Below, in pieces: positions 18,104 through 26,908 of a DNA stretch of 64,000 nucleotides. Made by a program: the position numbers and the translations under genes. This DNA comes from Flavobacterium reichenbachii. Its GTDB lineage: Bacteria > Bacteroidota > Bacteroidia > Flavobacteriales > Flavobacteriaceae. How positions within the stretch are numbered: the stretch's first letter is position 1; each line of letters begins with the position of its first letter. Location: the NCBI RefSeq assembly GCF_002217435.1, contig NZ_MUHF01000024.1, positions 45,813-109,812 of the forward strand, given 5' to 3'. Below the pieces are notes generated by a model. It was not told where the DNA came from and ran no database searches. It saw only the letters and a program-made list of their open reading frames with translations.

Positions 18104-18400
18104 ATGTCTTTAAAAAAACAATTTATAAAAACTAAACCAATATGTAAGGTTACTTTTTCGATTAGCGCTAAAGAAGCTGATAAAGTTGCAGTTGTAGGCG
18201 ATTTTAACAATTGGAATGCTGCAGAAGGAGGGTTGAGCAAATTAAAAAACGGAACTTTTAAAGCAACTTACGACTTGCTTAAGGATACAATTTATGAGTT
18301 TAAATACATTATTGACGGGAAATATGTAAATGATCCAGAGGCAGATTCTTATCAATGGAATGATTATGCAGGCAGTGAAAATAGTATTTTGGTTGTATAA
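18104..18400 (+). CDS. Isoamylase/AMPK-type early-set glycogen-binding domain protein
   Basis: A stand-alone early-set (CBM48-like) domain of 98 residues, recognisable from VAVVGDFNNWNAAEGGLSKLKNGTFKATYDL and FKYIIDGKYVNDPEADSYQWNDYAGSENSI. These domains bind alpha-glucans in glycogen-branching and debranching enzymes and in AMPK beta subunits. As a single domain it has no catalytic part, and its role here is unknown. It is followed directly by a shared terminator. A TAAATTTG -7-like element lies at 18049. Confidence 0.85.
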   Translation: MSLKKQFIKTKPICKVTFSISAKEADKVAVVGDFNNWNAAEGGLSKLKNGTFKATYDLLKDTIYEFKYIIDGKYVNDPEADSYQWNDYAGSENSILVV

Positions 18401-18431
18401 AAAATCCGCTTAATTTTAAGCGGATTTTTTT
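18401..18431. terminator. Bidirectional intrinsic terminator
   Basis: AAAAAATCCGCTTAA and TTAAGCGGATTTTTTT form a hairpin between the convergent early-set gene and thyA and can serve both. Confidence 0.85.
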
Positions 18432-18435
18432 ATAA

Positions 18436-19287
18436 TTATACAGCGACAGTTCCTTTTATTGCAGGATGCGGGTTGTAATCTACAAGTGTAAAATCGTTAA
18501 AATCAAAATCAAAAATATCTTTAATCTCAGGATTTAAAATCATTTTTGGCAATGGTTTTGGTTCGCGGGTTAATTGCAATTCTAATTGTTCAAAATGATT
18601 GTTGTAAATGTGTGCGTCACCAAAAGTATGAATAAATTCACCCGGTTCTAAGTCACAAACCTGAGCAATCATCATTGTGAATAATGCGTAAGAAGCAATG
18701 TTAAAAGGAACTCCTAAAAAGATATCCGCACTTCTTTGGTATAATTGACAAGACAATTTTCCTTTAGTTTCTCCTTTTTCTAAATCTGGAGATGCAACAT
18801 AAAACTGAAAAAATGCATGACAAGGAGGTAATGCAGCTTTGTTATTGGCTACATTTTCTTCAAAAGATTTTTTCGTATCAGGCAATACAGAAGGATTCCA
18901 TGCAGAAACAAGCATTCTTCTGCTGTTTGGATTTGTTTTTAGCTCAGTAATTAATTCAGTAATCTGATCTATTTCTTCACTATTCCAATTTCTCCATTGG
19001 TGTCCGTAAACAGGCCCTAAGTCACCATTAGAATCGGCCCATTCGTCCCAGATTTTAACTCCGTTTTCTTGAAGGTATTTTATGTTAGTATCGCCTTTTA
19101 AAAACCAAAGCAATTCGTAAATAATTGATTTTAAATGTAATTTTTTGGTTGTTACCATTGGAAAACCTTCACTTAAATCAAAACGCATCTGATAACCAAA
19201 AACACTTTTTGTTCCGGTTCCTGTTCGGTCTCCTTTTTGACAGCCGTTTTCTAAAACGTGTTTTACCAGGTCTAAATATTGTTTCAT
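18436..19287 (-). CDS. thyA: Thymidylate synthase
   Basis: Methylates dUMP to dTMP with methylene-THF. The 283-residue protein carries the hallmark active-site region LPPCHAFFQFYV (catalytic Cys near residue 164), RSADIFLGVPFNIASYALF near residue 190, and the C-terminal HPAIKGTVAV. It begins at an ATG (MKQYLDLVKHVLENG). folA on the same strand regenerates the folate it oxidises. Confidence 0.97.
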   Translation of the reverse strand: MKQYLDLVKHVLENGCQKGDRTGTGTKSVFGYQMRFDLSEGFPMVTTKKLHLKSIIYELLWFLKGDTNIKYLQENGVKIWDEWADSNGDLGPVYGHQWRNWNSEEIDQITELITELKTNPNSRRMLVSAWNPSVLPDTKKSFEENVANNKAALPPCHAFFQFYVASPDLEKGETKGKLSCQLYQRSADIFLGVPFNIASYALFTMMIAQVCDLEPGEFIHTFGDAHIYNNHFEQLELQLTREPKPLPKMILNPEIKDIFDFDFNDFTLVDYNPHPAIKGTVAV

Positions 19288-19296
19288 TTTTTGTTT

Positions 19297-19358
19297 GTTC
19301 GGTTATTCGTTTAGTTGTTTAATCGATTTAACGAATGAACAAATTAACGATTAAACAA
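19297..19358. repeat. Inverted-repeat-rich gap upstream of thyA
   Basis: Imperfect repeats built from words such as ATTCGTTTAGTTGTTTAATCG and AACGATTAAACAATAG fill the gap between the DUF151 gene and thyA. They can fold back on each other. No ORF or promoter stands out. Confidence 0.4.
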
Positions 19359-19363
19359 TAGTT

Positions 19364-19987
19364 TTATCTTTTCGAGATTTCGTCTCTAATTTTTGCTGCT
19401 TTTTCATAATCTTCCTGAGAAACAGCTTGATCCAAAAGTTCGTTTAGTTCTTGTAATGTATGTTTTGCATAAACATCACCAGACTGATTGCTTTCTTCTT
19501 CGTGGCCAAAAGTTTCTGGGTTAGAAAGAACATCATCAATTTCCTGAGAACCCTGATCAGAATCTGCAGCGTTTGATTTTAAATAAATTCCGGCTTTATC
19601 CAGAATATTTTTATAAGTAAAAATCGGGGCGTTGAAACGTAAAGCTAAAGCGATTGCATCAGAAGTTCTGGCATCGATAATTTCTTCAATTTTGTCTCTC
19701 TCGCAAATTAAACTTGAATAGAAAACACCATCTACTAATTTGTGGATGATAACTTGTTTTACCACTATGTCAAATCTTTCTGCGAAATTTTTGAATAAAT
19801 CGTGTGTTAATGGGCGAGGAGGTTTGATTTCTTTTTCTAAGGCAATAGCAATAGATTGAGCTTCAAAAGCTCCAATAACGATTGGTAATTTTCTTTCGCC
19901 GTCGACTTCATTCAAAATTAAGGCATAAGCCCCATTTTGAGTTTGACTGTATGATATTCCTTTTATGGATAGTTTTACTAGACTCAT
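19364..19987 (-). CDS. Bifunctional nuclease family protein (DUF151 plus UVR motif)
   Basis: The N-terminal part (about residues 1-130) is a DUF151 bifunctional-nuclease domain, with LPIVIGAFEAQSIAIALE and ARTSDAIALALRFNAPIF. The C-terminal end is a UVR-like helical motif (LNELLDQAVSQEDYEKAAKIRDEI), as in UvrB/UvrC and McsA. I use the ATG at 19987 (MSLVKLSIKG), giving 207 residues; an earlier in-frame TTG is less likely. DUF151 proteins in plants have nuclease activity; the bacterial role is not well established. Confidence 0.88.
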   Translation of the reverse strand: MSLVKLSIKGISYSQTQNGAYALILNEVDGERKLPIVIGAFEAQSIAIALEKEIKPPRPLTHDLFKNFAERFDIVVKQVIIHKLVDGVFYSSLICERDKIEEIIDARTSDAIALALRFNAPIFTYKNILDKAGIYLKSNAADSDQGSQEIDDVLSNPETFGHEEESNQSGDVYAKHTLQELNELLDQAVSQEDYEKAAKIRDEISKR

Positions 19988-20083
19988 ATATGTTGTTAAA
20001 AAGGGCAATTAATGCCTCATTTTTATGCTTTTTTTGATTGTAGAATAAAGGTGCAATTTTAATCAAAAAATATGAAACAAAAA

Positions 20084-20127
20084 AGCTGCCTAAAGCAAAG
20101 ATACGATTATCTTGTTTTTAGGCAGCT
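20084..20127 (-). terminator. Intrinsic terminator of etfBA
   Basis: AGCTGCCTAAA and TTTAGGCAGCT form an 11-base-pair stem, followed on the minus strand by TTTTTTG. It lies 23 bases after the etfA stop. Confidence 0.85.
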
Positions 20128-20150
20128 ATAAATTTATAGAGATTTTTAAT

Positions 20151-21119
20151 TTATGAATGCTGTGCTTTAAAAGCCTTTAATTTCTCCGTTAATTGAGGTA
20201 CAATTGTAAATGCGTCTCCAACAATACCATAATCAGCAACCTTGAAGAAAGGAGCTTCAGGATCACTGTTGATCACCACTTTTACTTTTGAAGAGTTGAT
20301 ACCAGCAATATGCTGAATCGCGCCAGAAATACCTACTGCAATATAAAGATTTGTTGCCACTGGCTTCCCAGTTTGTCCAACGTGTTCGCTGTGAGGTCTC
20401 CATCCTAAATCAGAAACGGGTTTAGAACAAGCAGTTGCAGCGCCTAAAACTGCTGCAAGATCTTCGATTAATCCCCAGTTTTCAGGACCTTTTAATCCGC
20501 GTCCGCCAGAAACTACAACATCTGCATCAGCGATAGAAACTTTTCCGGAAACTTTTTCTACAGATTCTACTTTTACACCAAAATCATTGTCTCCAATTGT
20601 CGGTGCAAAATCTTCTTCTGCTGCACTTCCAGCACTTTCAAAAATTCCATAAGAGTTTTTAGCTAAACCAAGTACTTTTACATCCGTATTGATTTCTGTA
20701 ATATTGAAGGCTTTGTTTGAGAAAGCATTTCTTTTTACCTGAAAAGGAGAAGTGCTCACCGGAAGTCCAACAACATTTGAAGCAAAACCTGCTTCTAGCG
20801 CTACTGCAACTAATGATGAAAGATAAATACTATCTGTTGTAGAAGAAAGTAAAATTACTTTTGCTCCTTCTTTTTGAGCAGCTTGTTTGATTACATCGGC
20901 GTAAGCCTTAGCTGTAAAACCTGCTAATTTATCGTTGTTTACTTTTAGGACTTTGTCAACTCCGTATTTTGCTAACTCGCTTACATCGGCGATGTTTACT
21001 GTAACGGCTGTAACAGTTGTTCCTAAAGTTTCTGCTACTTTCTTTGCGTATGAAGCTAATTCAAAAGCAACTTTTTTAAATTTTCCTTCTGCAGATTCTG
21101 CGTATATTAATAATGACAT
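20151..21119 (-). CDS. etfA: Electron transfer flavoprotein subunit alpha
   Basis: FAD-carrying subunit of the ETF heterodimer that takes electrons from acyl-CoA dehydrogenases to the quinone pool. The 322-residue protein has an N-terminal nucleotide-binding-like domain and the C-terminal FAD domain with VVSGGRGLKGPENWGLI near residue 205, GQTGKPVATNLYIAVGISGAIQH near residue 255 and SDPEAPFFKVADYGIVGD near residue 290. It is the second gene after etfB, separated by 75 bases containing a repeat. Confidence 0.95.
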   Translation of the reverse strand: MSLLIYAESAEGKFKKVAFELASYAKKVAETLGTTVTAVTVNIADVSELAKYGVDKVLKVNNDKLAGFTAKAYADVIKQAAQKEGAKVILLSSTTDSIYLSSLVAVALEAGFASNVVGLPVSTSPFQVKRNAFSNKAFNITEINTDVKVLGLAKNSYGIFESAGSAAEEDFAPTIGDNDFGVKVESVEKVSGKVSIADADVVVSGGRGLKGPENWGLIEDLAAVLGAATACSKPVSDLGWRPHSEHVGQTGKPVATNLYIAVGISGAIQHIAGINSSKVKVVINSDPEAPFFKVADYGIVGDAFTIVPQLTEKLKAFKAQHS

Positions 21120-21128
21120 AATTTTTTT

Positions 21129-21162
21129 GTTTAAAAGTTTAAAGTTTCAGGTTTCAGGTTTT
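21129..21162 (-). repeat. Intercistronic repeat, etfB-etfA copy
   Basis: On the minus strand this reads CTGAAACCTGAAACTTTAAA just before the etfA start. Related sequences lie immediately upstream of metZ (53150-53183), cysD (59068-59100) and cysN (60111-60141), always in the sense orientation of the downstream gene. Confidence 0.6.
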
Positions 21163-21194
21163 GTAAACTGAAAACTACGACTGAAAACTGATTA

Positions 21195-21941
21195 CTAGAT
21201 TACTTTCGCTTCGTTGTGTAATAAATTTATTAACTCATCTAAATTGTCAGGAGAGATTAATTTTACTGCAGATTTAGGAGCTGGTTTTTCAAATTTTACT
21301 GCTTTTGTATTTACAGGAGCATCAACTGGCTCAAGAATAGTTAAAGCTTTTGTTCTTGCTGTCATGATTCCTCTCATGTTTGGAATACGAAGGTCTTTTT
21401 CTTCAACAAGACCTTTTTGACCACCAATAATTAATGGTAATGTAGTGCTTACAGTTTCTTTTCCACCATCAATTTCACGAACTGCTTTTACATTGTTTCC
21501 TTCAACAGTTACACTTGTGCAAGAGTTTAAGAAGTTAGAACCTAAAATTCCGGCAATCATTCCAGGAACCATTCCGCCATTATAATCCAAAGACTCTTTT
21601 CCTGCAATCACTAAATCGTATCCGCCGTTTTTAATTACTTCAGCAAGTTGTTTTGCAACAAAAAAACCATCAGTTGGGTTAGCGTTTACACGAATAGCTT
21701 CGTTTGCACCGATTGCCAAAGCTTTACGTAAAGTAGGCTCTGTATCAGGACCTCCAACATTAACAACAGTTACAGTTGCTCCTTGTTGTTCCTGAAACCA
21801 TATAGCACGAGTAAGACCAAACTCATCATTAGGATTAATTACATATTGTACACCGTTGGTATCAAATTCTGAGTCGCCATTGGAGAAGTTAATTTTTGAA
21901 GTAGTATCAGGCACATGGCTGATGCAAACTAGTATTTTCAT
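21195..21941 (-). CDS. etfB: Electron transfer flavoprotein subunit beta
   Basis: AMP-binding partner subunit of ETF, 248 residues. Family signatures are ICISHVPDTTSKI at the start, NPNDEFGLTRAIW near residue 37, the signature-like AGKESLDYNGGMVPGMIAGILG near residue 112, and LPLIIGGQKGLVEEKDLRIPNMRGIM near residue 168. It is the first gene of the etfBA unit. A consensus -7 element sits 34 bases upstream. Confidence 0.95.
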   Translation of the reverse strand: MKILVCISHVPDTTSKINFSNGDSEFDTNGVQYVINPNDEFGLTRAIWFQEQQGATVTVVNVGGPDTEPTLRKALAIGANEAIRVNANPTDGFFVAKQLAEVIKNGGYDLVIAGKESLDYNGGMVPGMIAGILGSNFLNSCTSVTVEGNNVKAVREIDGGKETVSTTLPLIIGGQKGLVEEKDLRIPNMRGIMTARTKALTILEPVDAPVNTKAVKFEKPAPKSAVKLISPDNLDELINLLHNEAKVI

Positions 21942-21974
21942 AAGTATATATTTTGAATTTATAATATGCTTTTA

Positions 21975-21982
21975 CAAATTTA
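21975..21982 (-). promoter_or_regulatory. Probable etfBA promoter, -7 element
   Basis: Minus-strand TAAATTTG matches TAnnTTTG exactly, 34 bases before etfB. The -33 element is unclear. Confidence 0.45.
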
Positions 21983-22393
21983 GAATTTAATTTGGAATAA
22001 TTATACTATGCATGCATAATATTTTTTTAAAACTATTACGATTTCGCAAATTGTTTAGTATTTACTTCTTTTTATCATGAAACAGAATGGGATTTTTACT
22101 CATTTCTATTGATTTCTAACAATTTTGCATTTCCTACTCAAATAAACAACTGTTAAAGTTGGTAAGATTTGTACTATTTTTTAGATTGTGTTGCTGCTTT
22201 GGGTTAATTTCGCAGAATTAGAATAAAAACAAATAAGGTTGAATTGGTTAAAAAATTGATATTTAGAAATTAACGGCTTTAAAAAAGCGATTTCTAAATA
22301 TCACAATAATCTCTAAAAAGTTAAAAGCAGTAAAGAGAACGAAGTTGATGTGATTTTAAATTCAATTTATGCCTCTAAGTTATTTAAAATATT
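21983..22393. other. Long divergent gap between etfB and pdhB, with a strong inverted repeat
   Basis: No credible gene is seen here. The main feature is a perfect 14-base inverted repeat, TGATATTTAGAAAT at 22257-22270 and ATTTCTAAATATCA at 22290-22303, around a 19-base loop. No T run follows it on the plus strand. Read on the minus strand an ATTTTTT follows, but no gene there needs a terminator. It may be an operator or a folded RNA segment. Confidence 0.45.
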
Positions 22394-22401
22394 TATTTTT
22401 G
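22394..22401 (+). promoter_or_regulatory. Probable pdhB promoter, -7 element
   Basis: TATTTTTG matches TAnnTTTG, 31 bases upstream of the pdhB ATG. No clear -33 TTTG at standard spacing. Confidence 0.45.
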
Positions 22402-22432
22402 CTCTTCAGAAAATTCAACATACAATATAAAT

Positions 22433-23410
22433 ATGAGAACAATACAATTTAGAGAGGCCATTTGCGAAGCGATGAGCGAAGAAATGCGTCACGATGAATC
22501 CATATATTTAATGGGCGAAGAAGTTGCAGAATACAATGGAGCATACAAAGCTTCAAAAGGAATGCTTGCTGAGTTTGGAGAAAAAAGAGTAATCGATACT
22601 CCAATCGCTGAGCTTGGTTTTACAGGAATTGCAGTAGGTTCTGCTATGAACGGTAACCGACCAATTGTTGAGTATATGACTTTCAACTTCTGTTTAGTAG
22701 GTATTGATCAAATTATAAATAATGCTGCTAAAATGCGTCAAATGACTGGTGGGCAATTTAATGTGCCTATCGTTTTTCGCGGACCAACTGCTTCTGCAGG
22801 TCAATTAGGAGCAACTCACTCTCAAGCTTTAGAAAACTGGTTTGCAAATACTCCAGGTCTTAAAGTTGTTGTGCCTTCAACTCCTTACGATGCAAAAGGG
22901 CTTTTGAAATCTGCAATTCGCGATAACGATCCTGTAATTTTTATGGAATCTGAGCAAATGTATGGTGACAAAGGAGAAGTGCCAGACGGAGAATACACAA
23001 TTCCATTGGGAGTTGCAGATATTAAACGTGAAGGAAAAGATGTAACTATCGTTTCTTTCGGAAAAATTATCAAAGAAGCTTTTATCGCTGCTGATGAATT
23101 GGCTAAAGAAGGAATCTCTTGTGAGATCATCGACTTAAGAACAGTTCGTCCTATGGATAAAGACGCAATTCTTACTTCGGTTAAAAAAACAAATCGTTTA
23201 GTAATTCTTGAAGAAGCCTGGCCGTTTGCAAGTATATCTTCAGAGATTACTTATATCGTTCAGGAACAAGCTTTCGATTTTCTTGATGCGCCAATTCAGC
23301 GTATCACTACGGCAGATACTCCTGCACCTTACTCTCCTGTTTTACTAAAAGATTGGCTGCCAAATGCAGCTGATGTGGTAAAAGCAGTAAAAAAAGTAAT
23401 GTACAAATAG
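22433..23410 (+). CDS. pdhB: Pyruvate dehydrogenase E1 component subunit beta
   Basis: Beta subunit of the thiamine-dependent E1 heterotetramer that decarboxylates pyruvate. The 325-residue protein shows RTIQFREAICEAMSEEMRHD, GEEVAEYNGAYKASKGML near residue 27, DTPIAELGFTGIAVGSAMNG near residue 57 and PVIFMESEQMYGDKGEVP near residue 163, all E1-beta hallmarks. The alpha subunit and the E2/E3 genes are not adjacent, so pdhB is transcribed alone here. A terminator follows. Confidence 0.94.
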   Translation: MRTIQFREAICEAMSEEMRHDESIYLMGEEVAEYNGAYKASKGMLAEFGEKRVIDTPIAELGFTGIAVGSAMNGNRPIVEYMTFNFCLVGIDQIINNAAKMRQMTGGQFNVPIVFRGPTASAGQLGATHSQALENWFANTPGLKVVVPSTPYDAKGLLKSAIRDNDPVIFMESEQMYGDKGEVPDGEYTIPLGVADIKREGKDVTIVSFGKIIKEAFIAADELAKEGISCEIIDLRTVRPMDKDAILTSVKKTNRLVILEEAWPFASISSEITYIVQEQAFDFLDAPIQRITTADTPAPYSPVLLKDWLPNAADVVKAVKKVMYK

Positions 23411-23429
23411 TAATAAAAACATACTTATA

Positions 23430-23468
23430 AAACTTCATCAGTCAGAATAATTGGTGAAGTTTTTTTTT
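23430..23468 (+). terminator. Intrinsic terminator of pdhB
   Basis: AACTTCA and TGAAGTT form a stem followed by a run of nine or more T, 20 bases after the pdhB stop. Confidence 0.75.
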
Positions 23469-23476
23469 GTCAGAAT

Positions 23477-25978
23477 ATGAAAAAAGTAATTTTACTCAGT
23501 CTATTTTTTGTCTTCGCATTCGCGAATATTAGTATCGCACAAACTAAGGTGAGTGGAATTGTTTTAGACAAATCTAATCAGCCGATACCTTTTGCTAATG
23601 TAGTTTTTAAAGGGTCAAATACAGGAATTGTTTCTAATGAAGATGGTCGTTTTTATCTGGAATCACCAAATACATATACCGCTTTATTAGTTACTTCAGC
23701 TGGTTTTTCGGATAAGGAAGTTCCCTTGGAAAAAGCGGTTAGTTACGATTTTAAAATTATTTTAGGCGAAGCCGAAGCACTTAATGAAGTAGTAATTTTT
23801 ACTGGGAAAACGTCAAAGAAAAACAATCCCGCTTTAGATATTTTGAGGAAAATTTGGGAAAGAAAACGTAAAAACGGACTCTATCAATTCAATCAATATC
23901 AAATGCAGAAGTACGAAAAAGTCGAGTTTGATATGAACACGATCGATAGTGCTTTTATGAAAAATAAACTCTTTAAAGGTATGGAGTTTGTTTTTGATCA
24001 TGTTGATACTTCAGATGTTACAGGAAAAACGTACCTTCCTATCTTTATAAATGAATCAGTTTACGATGTTTACGGAGATAATAAACTAAAGAAAACTAAA
24101 GAAAATATTACAGGAAATAAAATGTCTGGTTTTAACGGAAATCAGCAGATTTTATCTTTTGTAAAAGATCTTTATTCCGATTATAATATTTATGACAATC
24201 ACCTGAAATTTTTTGATAAAAGTTTTACAAGTCCGCTTTCGCGAACAGGAATTGATGTTTATAATTATGTCTTAAAAGACAGTGCTTATATAGACAAAAA
24301 ATGGTGTTATAATATTGTTTTCTATCCAAGACGTAAAAACGAATTAACCTTTAAAGGAGATTTTTGGGTTAACGATACTACTTTTGCGATCAAGAAAATT
24401 AATATGGGTGTTACTAAAAGCGCCAACATTAACTGGGTAAAAGATATTTATATTGAGCAGGAATTTGAGGTAGAAAATGATTCTGTTTTTCTATTAACAC
24501 GCGATTATATGATGTCTGATTTTGCTTTAAACAAAAAAGAAAAATCAAAAGGAGTTTATGGAAAACGTACAACATTATACAGAAATCATAAATTTAATAT
24601 TCAGAAACCAGAGAAGTTTTATAAAGAAGAAGTCAACTTTATAGACAATGCTGTTTATGAACGACCGCCTGAGTTTTGGGATGAAAATCGTTTCGAGAAA
24701 TTGAACAAAGACGAAGCAGGAATTTATAAAATGCTCGATACGCTTCAAACGGTCAAACGATTTAAACAATTATATAGTCTTGTCTCGATTTTAGGAAGTG
24801 GTTATGTGGAGTTTAAAAACTTTGATTTTGGACCTATTTTCTCTACTTTCGGATACAATGAAGTGGAAGGTTTGAGGCTGAGAGTAGGAGGCAGAACTTA
24901 TTTTGGGCCAAATGATCCTTGGCGTGTACAAGCTTATACAGCGTATGGTTTTGATGATAATAAATTCAAATACGGAGTTTCTGGAAAATGGATGGTTGAT
25001 AAGAAAAACCGAATCATTATTTCTGGAGGAAACAGGCGCGATATTGAACAGATTGGTGCCAGTTTAACCACAACAAACGATATTTTAGGACGAAGTTTTG
25101 CGTCTTCTGCTTTATTTACAACAGGAAGCAATGGAAAATTAACAAATATTAATTTGACTAATGTTTCTGTAGAAATGGAGCCTAAAAAGAATTTTGTTGT
25201 TCAGGCAGGATTTTCGTACAGGACATTAGAATCTGCATCTAATATATTTAGTTTAGATTATTACACAACCTTACCATCAGTTGCAAATCCGTCTGGTGTT
25301 GTTGAAGGTTTGGTAAAACAAACAGAAGCTAATATTCAGTTTGAATACATGCCAAACCGTAAAACTATTGGTTACGGAGTTGAACGCGATCTGGTTGACA
25401 GTCCATTTAGTCATTTCTTTGTAAACTTTAGTTATGGTCTTAAAGGAGTTTTAGACAGTGATTTTGCTTACGAAAAAATACAAATTTTTTATAAACAGCC
25501 AATTATTATAGGTCCATTAGGAAGATCTAATATTATTTTGGAAACAGGGAAAACATTCGGAACAATTCCACTAGGATTAATGAGTGTTATACCTGGAAAC
25601 CAGACTTATTTTACTATCGAAAATACATTTAGTAATTTGAACTTCTACGAATTTGTGACAGATCAATATACTACTTTGCAATGGAATCATGACTTTGGGG
25701 GAAGATTGTTTGCGAGAATTCCTTTTATGCGAAAATTGAATTGGAGAGAGTTTATTGGAGTTAGAGCAGTTCATGGTACTATTTCTGATGCCAATCGTGC
25801 AATCAATGCATCAGGTTTGCCGTATAATGCACCAGAAAAAGTATATTGGGAATACAACGCAGGAATTGGAAATATCTTTAAAGTTTTCCGTCTTGATTTT
25901 TCATGGAGAGGAAATTATTTAGACATGCCAGATGCTCATAAATTTGCTATAAAAGGATCTTTCGGATTCTATTTCTAA
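23477..25978 (+). CDS. DUF5686 outer-membrane protein with carboxypeptidase-like regulatory domain
   Basis: An 833-residue protein with a signal peptide (about residues 1-22), a CarboxypepD_reg-like beta-sandwich (about residues 25-100, beginning TKVSGIVLDKSNQPIPFANV) and a long DUF5686 region expected to end as an outer-membrane barrel (last residues KGSFGFYF). Such proteins are frequent in Bacteroidota; no activity is established. It stands alone after pdhB with its own strong terminator. Confidence 0.85.
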   Translation: MKKVILLSLFFVFAFANISIAQTKVSGIVLDKSNQPIPFANVVFKGSNTGIVSNEDGRFYLESPNTYTALLVTSAGFSDKEVPLEKAVSYDFKIILGEAEALNEVVIFTGKTSKKNNPALDILRKIWERKRKNGLYQFNQYQMQKYEKVEFDMNTIDSAFMKNKLFKGMEFVFDHVDTSDVTGKTYLPIFINESVYDVYGDNKLKKTKENITGNKMSGFNGNQQILSFVKDLYSDYNIYDNHLKFFDKSFTSPLSRTGIDVYNYVLKDSAYIDKKWCYNIVFYPRRKNELTFKGDFWVNDTTFAIKKINMGVTKSANINWVKDIYIEQEFEVENDSVFLLTRDYMMSDFALNKKEKSKGVYGKRTTLYRNHKFNIQKPEKFYKEEVNFIDNAVYERPPEFWDENRFEKLNKDEAGIYKMLDTLQTVKRFKQLYSLVSILGSGYVEFKNFDFGPIFSTFGYNEVEGLRLRVGGRTYFGPNDPWRVQAYTAYGFDDNKFKYGVSGKWMVDKKNRIIISGGNRRDIEQIGASLTTTNDILGRSFASSALFTTGSNGKLTNINLTNVSVEMEPKKNFVVQAGFSYRTLESASNIFSLDYYTTLPSVANPSGVVEGLVKQTEANIQFEYMPNRKTIGYGVERDLVDSPFSHFFVNFSYGLKGVLDSDFAYEKIQIFYKQPIIIGPLGRSNIILETGKTFGTIPLGLMSVIPGNQTYFTIENTFSNLNFYEFVTDQYTTLQWNHDFGGRLFARIPFMRKLNWREFIGVRAVHGTISDANRAINASGLPYNAPEKVYWEYNAGIGNIFKVFRLDFSWRGNYLDMPDAHKFAIKGSFGFYF

Positions 25979-26005
25979 TTATAAAGGTGCAAAGCATCAA
26001 AATAC

Positions 26006-26040
26006 AAAGTCGCAAAGGTTTTAGATCTTTGCGACTTTTT
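26006..26040 (+). terminator. Intrinsic terminator after the DUF5686 gene
   Basis: AAAGTCGCAAAG and CTTTGCGACTTT make a perfect 12-base-pair stem followed by T. Confidence 0.8.
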
Positions 26041-26044
26041 TATG

Positions 26045-26155
26045 CTTAAATATTTTTACGCAGATTTTGAAGATCGCAGAGATTTAAATTTTATCAGCTT
26101 TATCAGCAAAATCTGCGGGAGAAAAATTTGCGGCTTTGTGAGTTTGCGAGAATTG
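26045..26155. repeat. Repeat-like filler with CGCAGATTTT words
   Basis: Short degenerate repeats such as CGCAGATTTTGAAGATCGCAG and AAAATCTGCGGG occur in direct and inverted order. A similar vocabulary appears at 41400-41560. No coding potential is seen. Confidence 0.4.
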
Positions 26156-26198
26156 GCTTCATTTTTTTTACTTTTGAATTAAAATCAAACCATAAACT

Positions 26199-26798
26199 AT
26201 GCAGGAAGCCATTGATTTTCTAGCCAATAAAAATCCGATATTTCAGGAAATAATAGAAAAGTACGGATTGCCTCCAATTCCAAAACGTCCGCAGGGTTTT
26301 GAAACATTGGTATTGTTAATTCTCGAACAACAGGTTTCTATAGATTCGGCGAAAGCCACATTCTTAAAAATCAAATCTTACACTACTTGTAATCCTGAAA
26401 CTATGGCGATTTTGTCAGACGAAGAATTTAGAAGTCTTGGTGTAAGTCGTCAGAAAACAAAATATATCAAAATATTAGCAGAAGCAGTTTTAAACAAAGA
26501 ATTGGACATCGAAAGTTTAGCTTCAAAATCAGCAAAGCAAGTACGTGAAGAACTTATTAAAATGAAAGGAATAGGAAACTGGACTATTGATATCTATCTG
26601 ATGTTTTGTCTCGGAGAACCAGATTTAATTCCGCTCGGTGACATTGCAGTCATAAATACAATAAAAGAATTGTTGGATATTCATGGCAAAGAAGAAATGG
26701 AAATTTACGTTGAGCAATGGAGTCCATACAGATCTTATGCGACATATTTGCTGTGGCATTATTACCTGACAAAGCGAAATCGGAAAATTACGTATTAA
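26199..26798 (+). CDS. DNA-3-methyladenine glycosylase of the AlkA/HhH-GPD family
   Basis: Base-excision repair glycosylase with the helix-hairpin-helix motif near residue 124 (LIKMKGIGNWTIDIYLMF), followed by the catalytic Asp in DLIPLGDIAVI near residue 148. At 199 residues it lacks the extra N-terminal domain of E. coli AlkA, like many short bacterial AlkA-type enzymes. It removes alkylated purines by family expectation; the exact substrate range cannot be read from sequence. It is transcribed alone. Confidence 0.9.
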   Translation: MQEAIDFLANKNPIFQEIIEKYGLPPIPKRPQGFETLVLLILEQQVSIDSAKATFLKIKSYTTCNPETMAILSDEEFRSLGVSRQKTKYIKILAEAVLNKELDIESLASKSAKQVREELIKMKGIGNWTIDIYLMFCLGEPDLIPLGDIAVINTIKELLDIHGKEEMEIYVEQWSPYRSYATYLLWHYYLTKRNRKITY

Positions 26799-26845
26799 TT
26801 GCTTGTTTTTTAAAGGTAATACAGATAATTTAACCTGTTTTTTTA

Positions 26846-26875
26846 TTGTAAAAATAGATTCTTTGGTTACTTTTG
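26846..26875 (+). promoter_or_regulatory. Promoter of ppa
   Basis: TTG at 26846-26848, 19-base spacer, then TACTTTTG at 26868-26875. Both elements match the Bacteroidota consensus. The ppa ATG follows 33 bases later. Confidence 0.65.
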
Positions 26876-26908
26876 CAACCGAAATTATAGATATAATAAA
26901 AAACGAAA

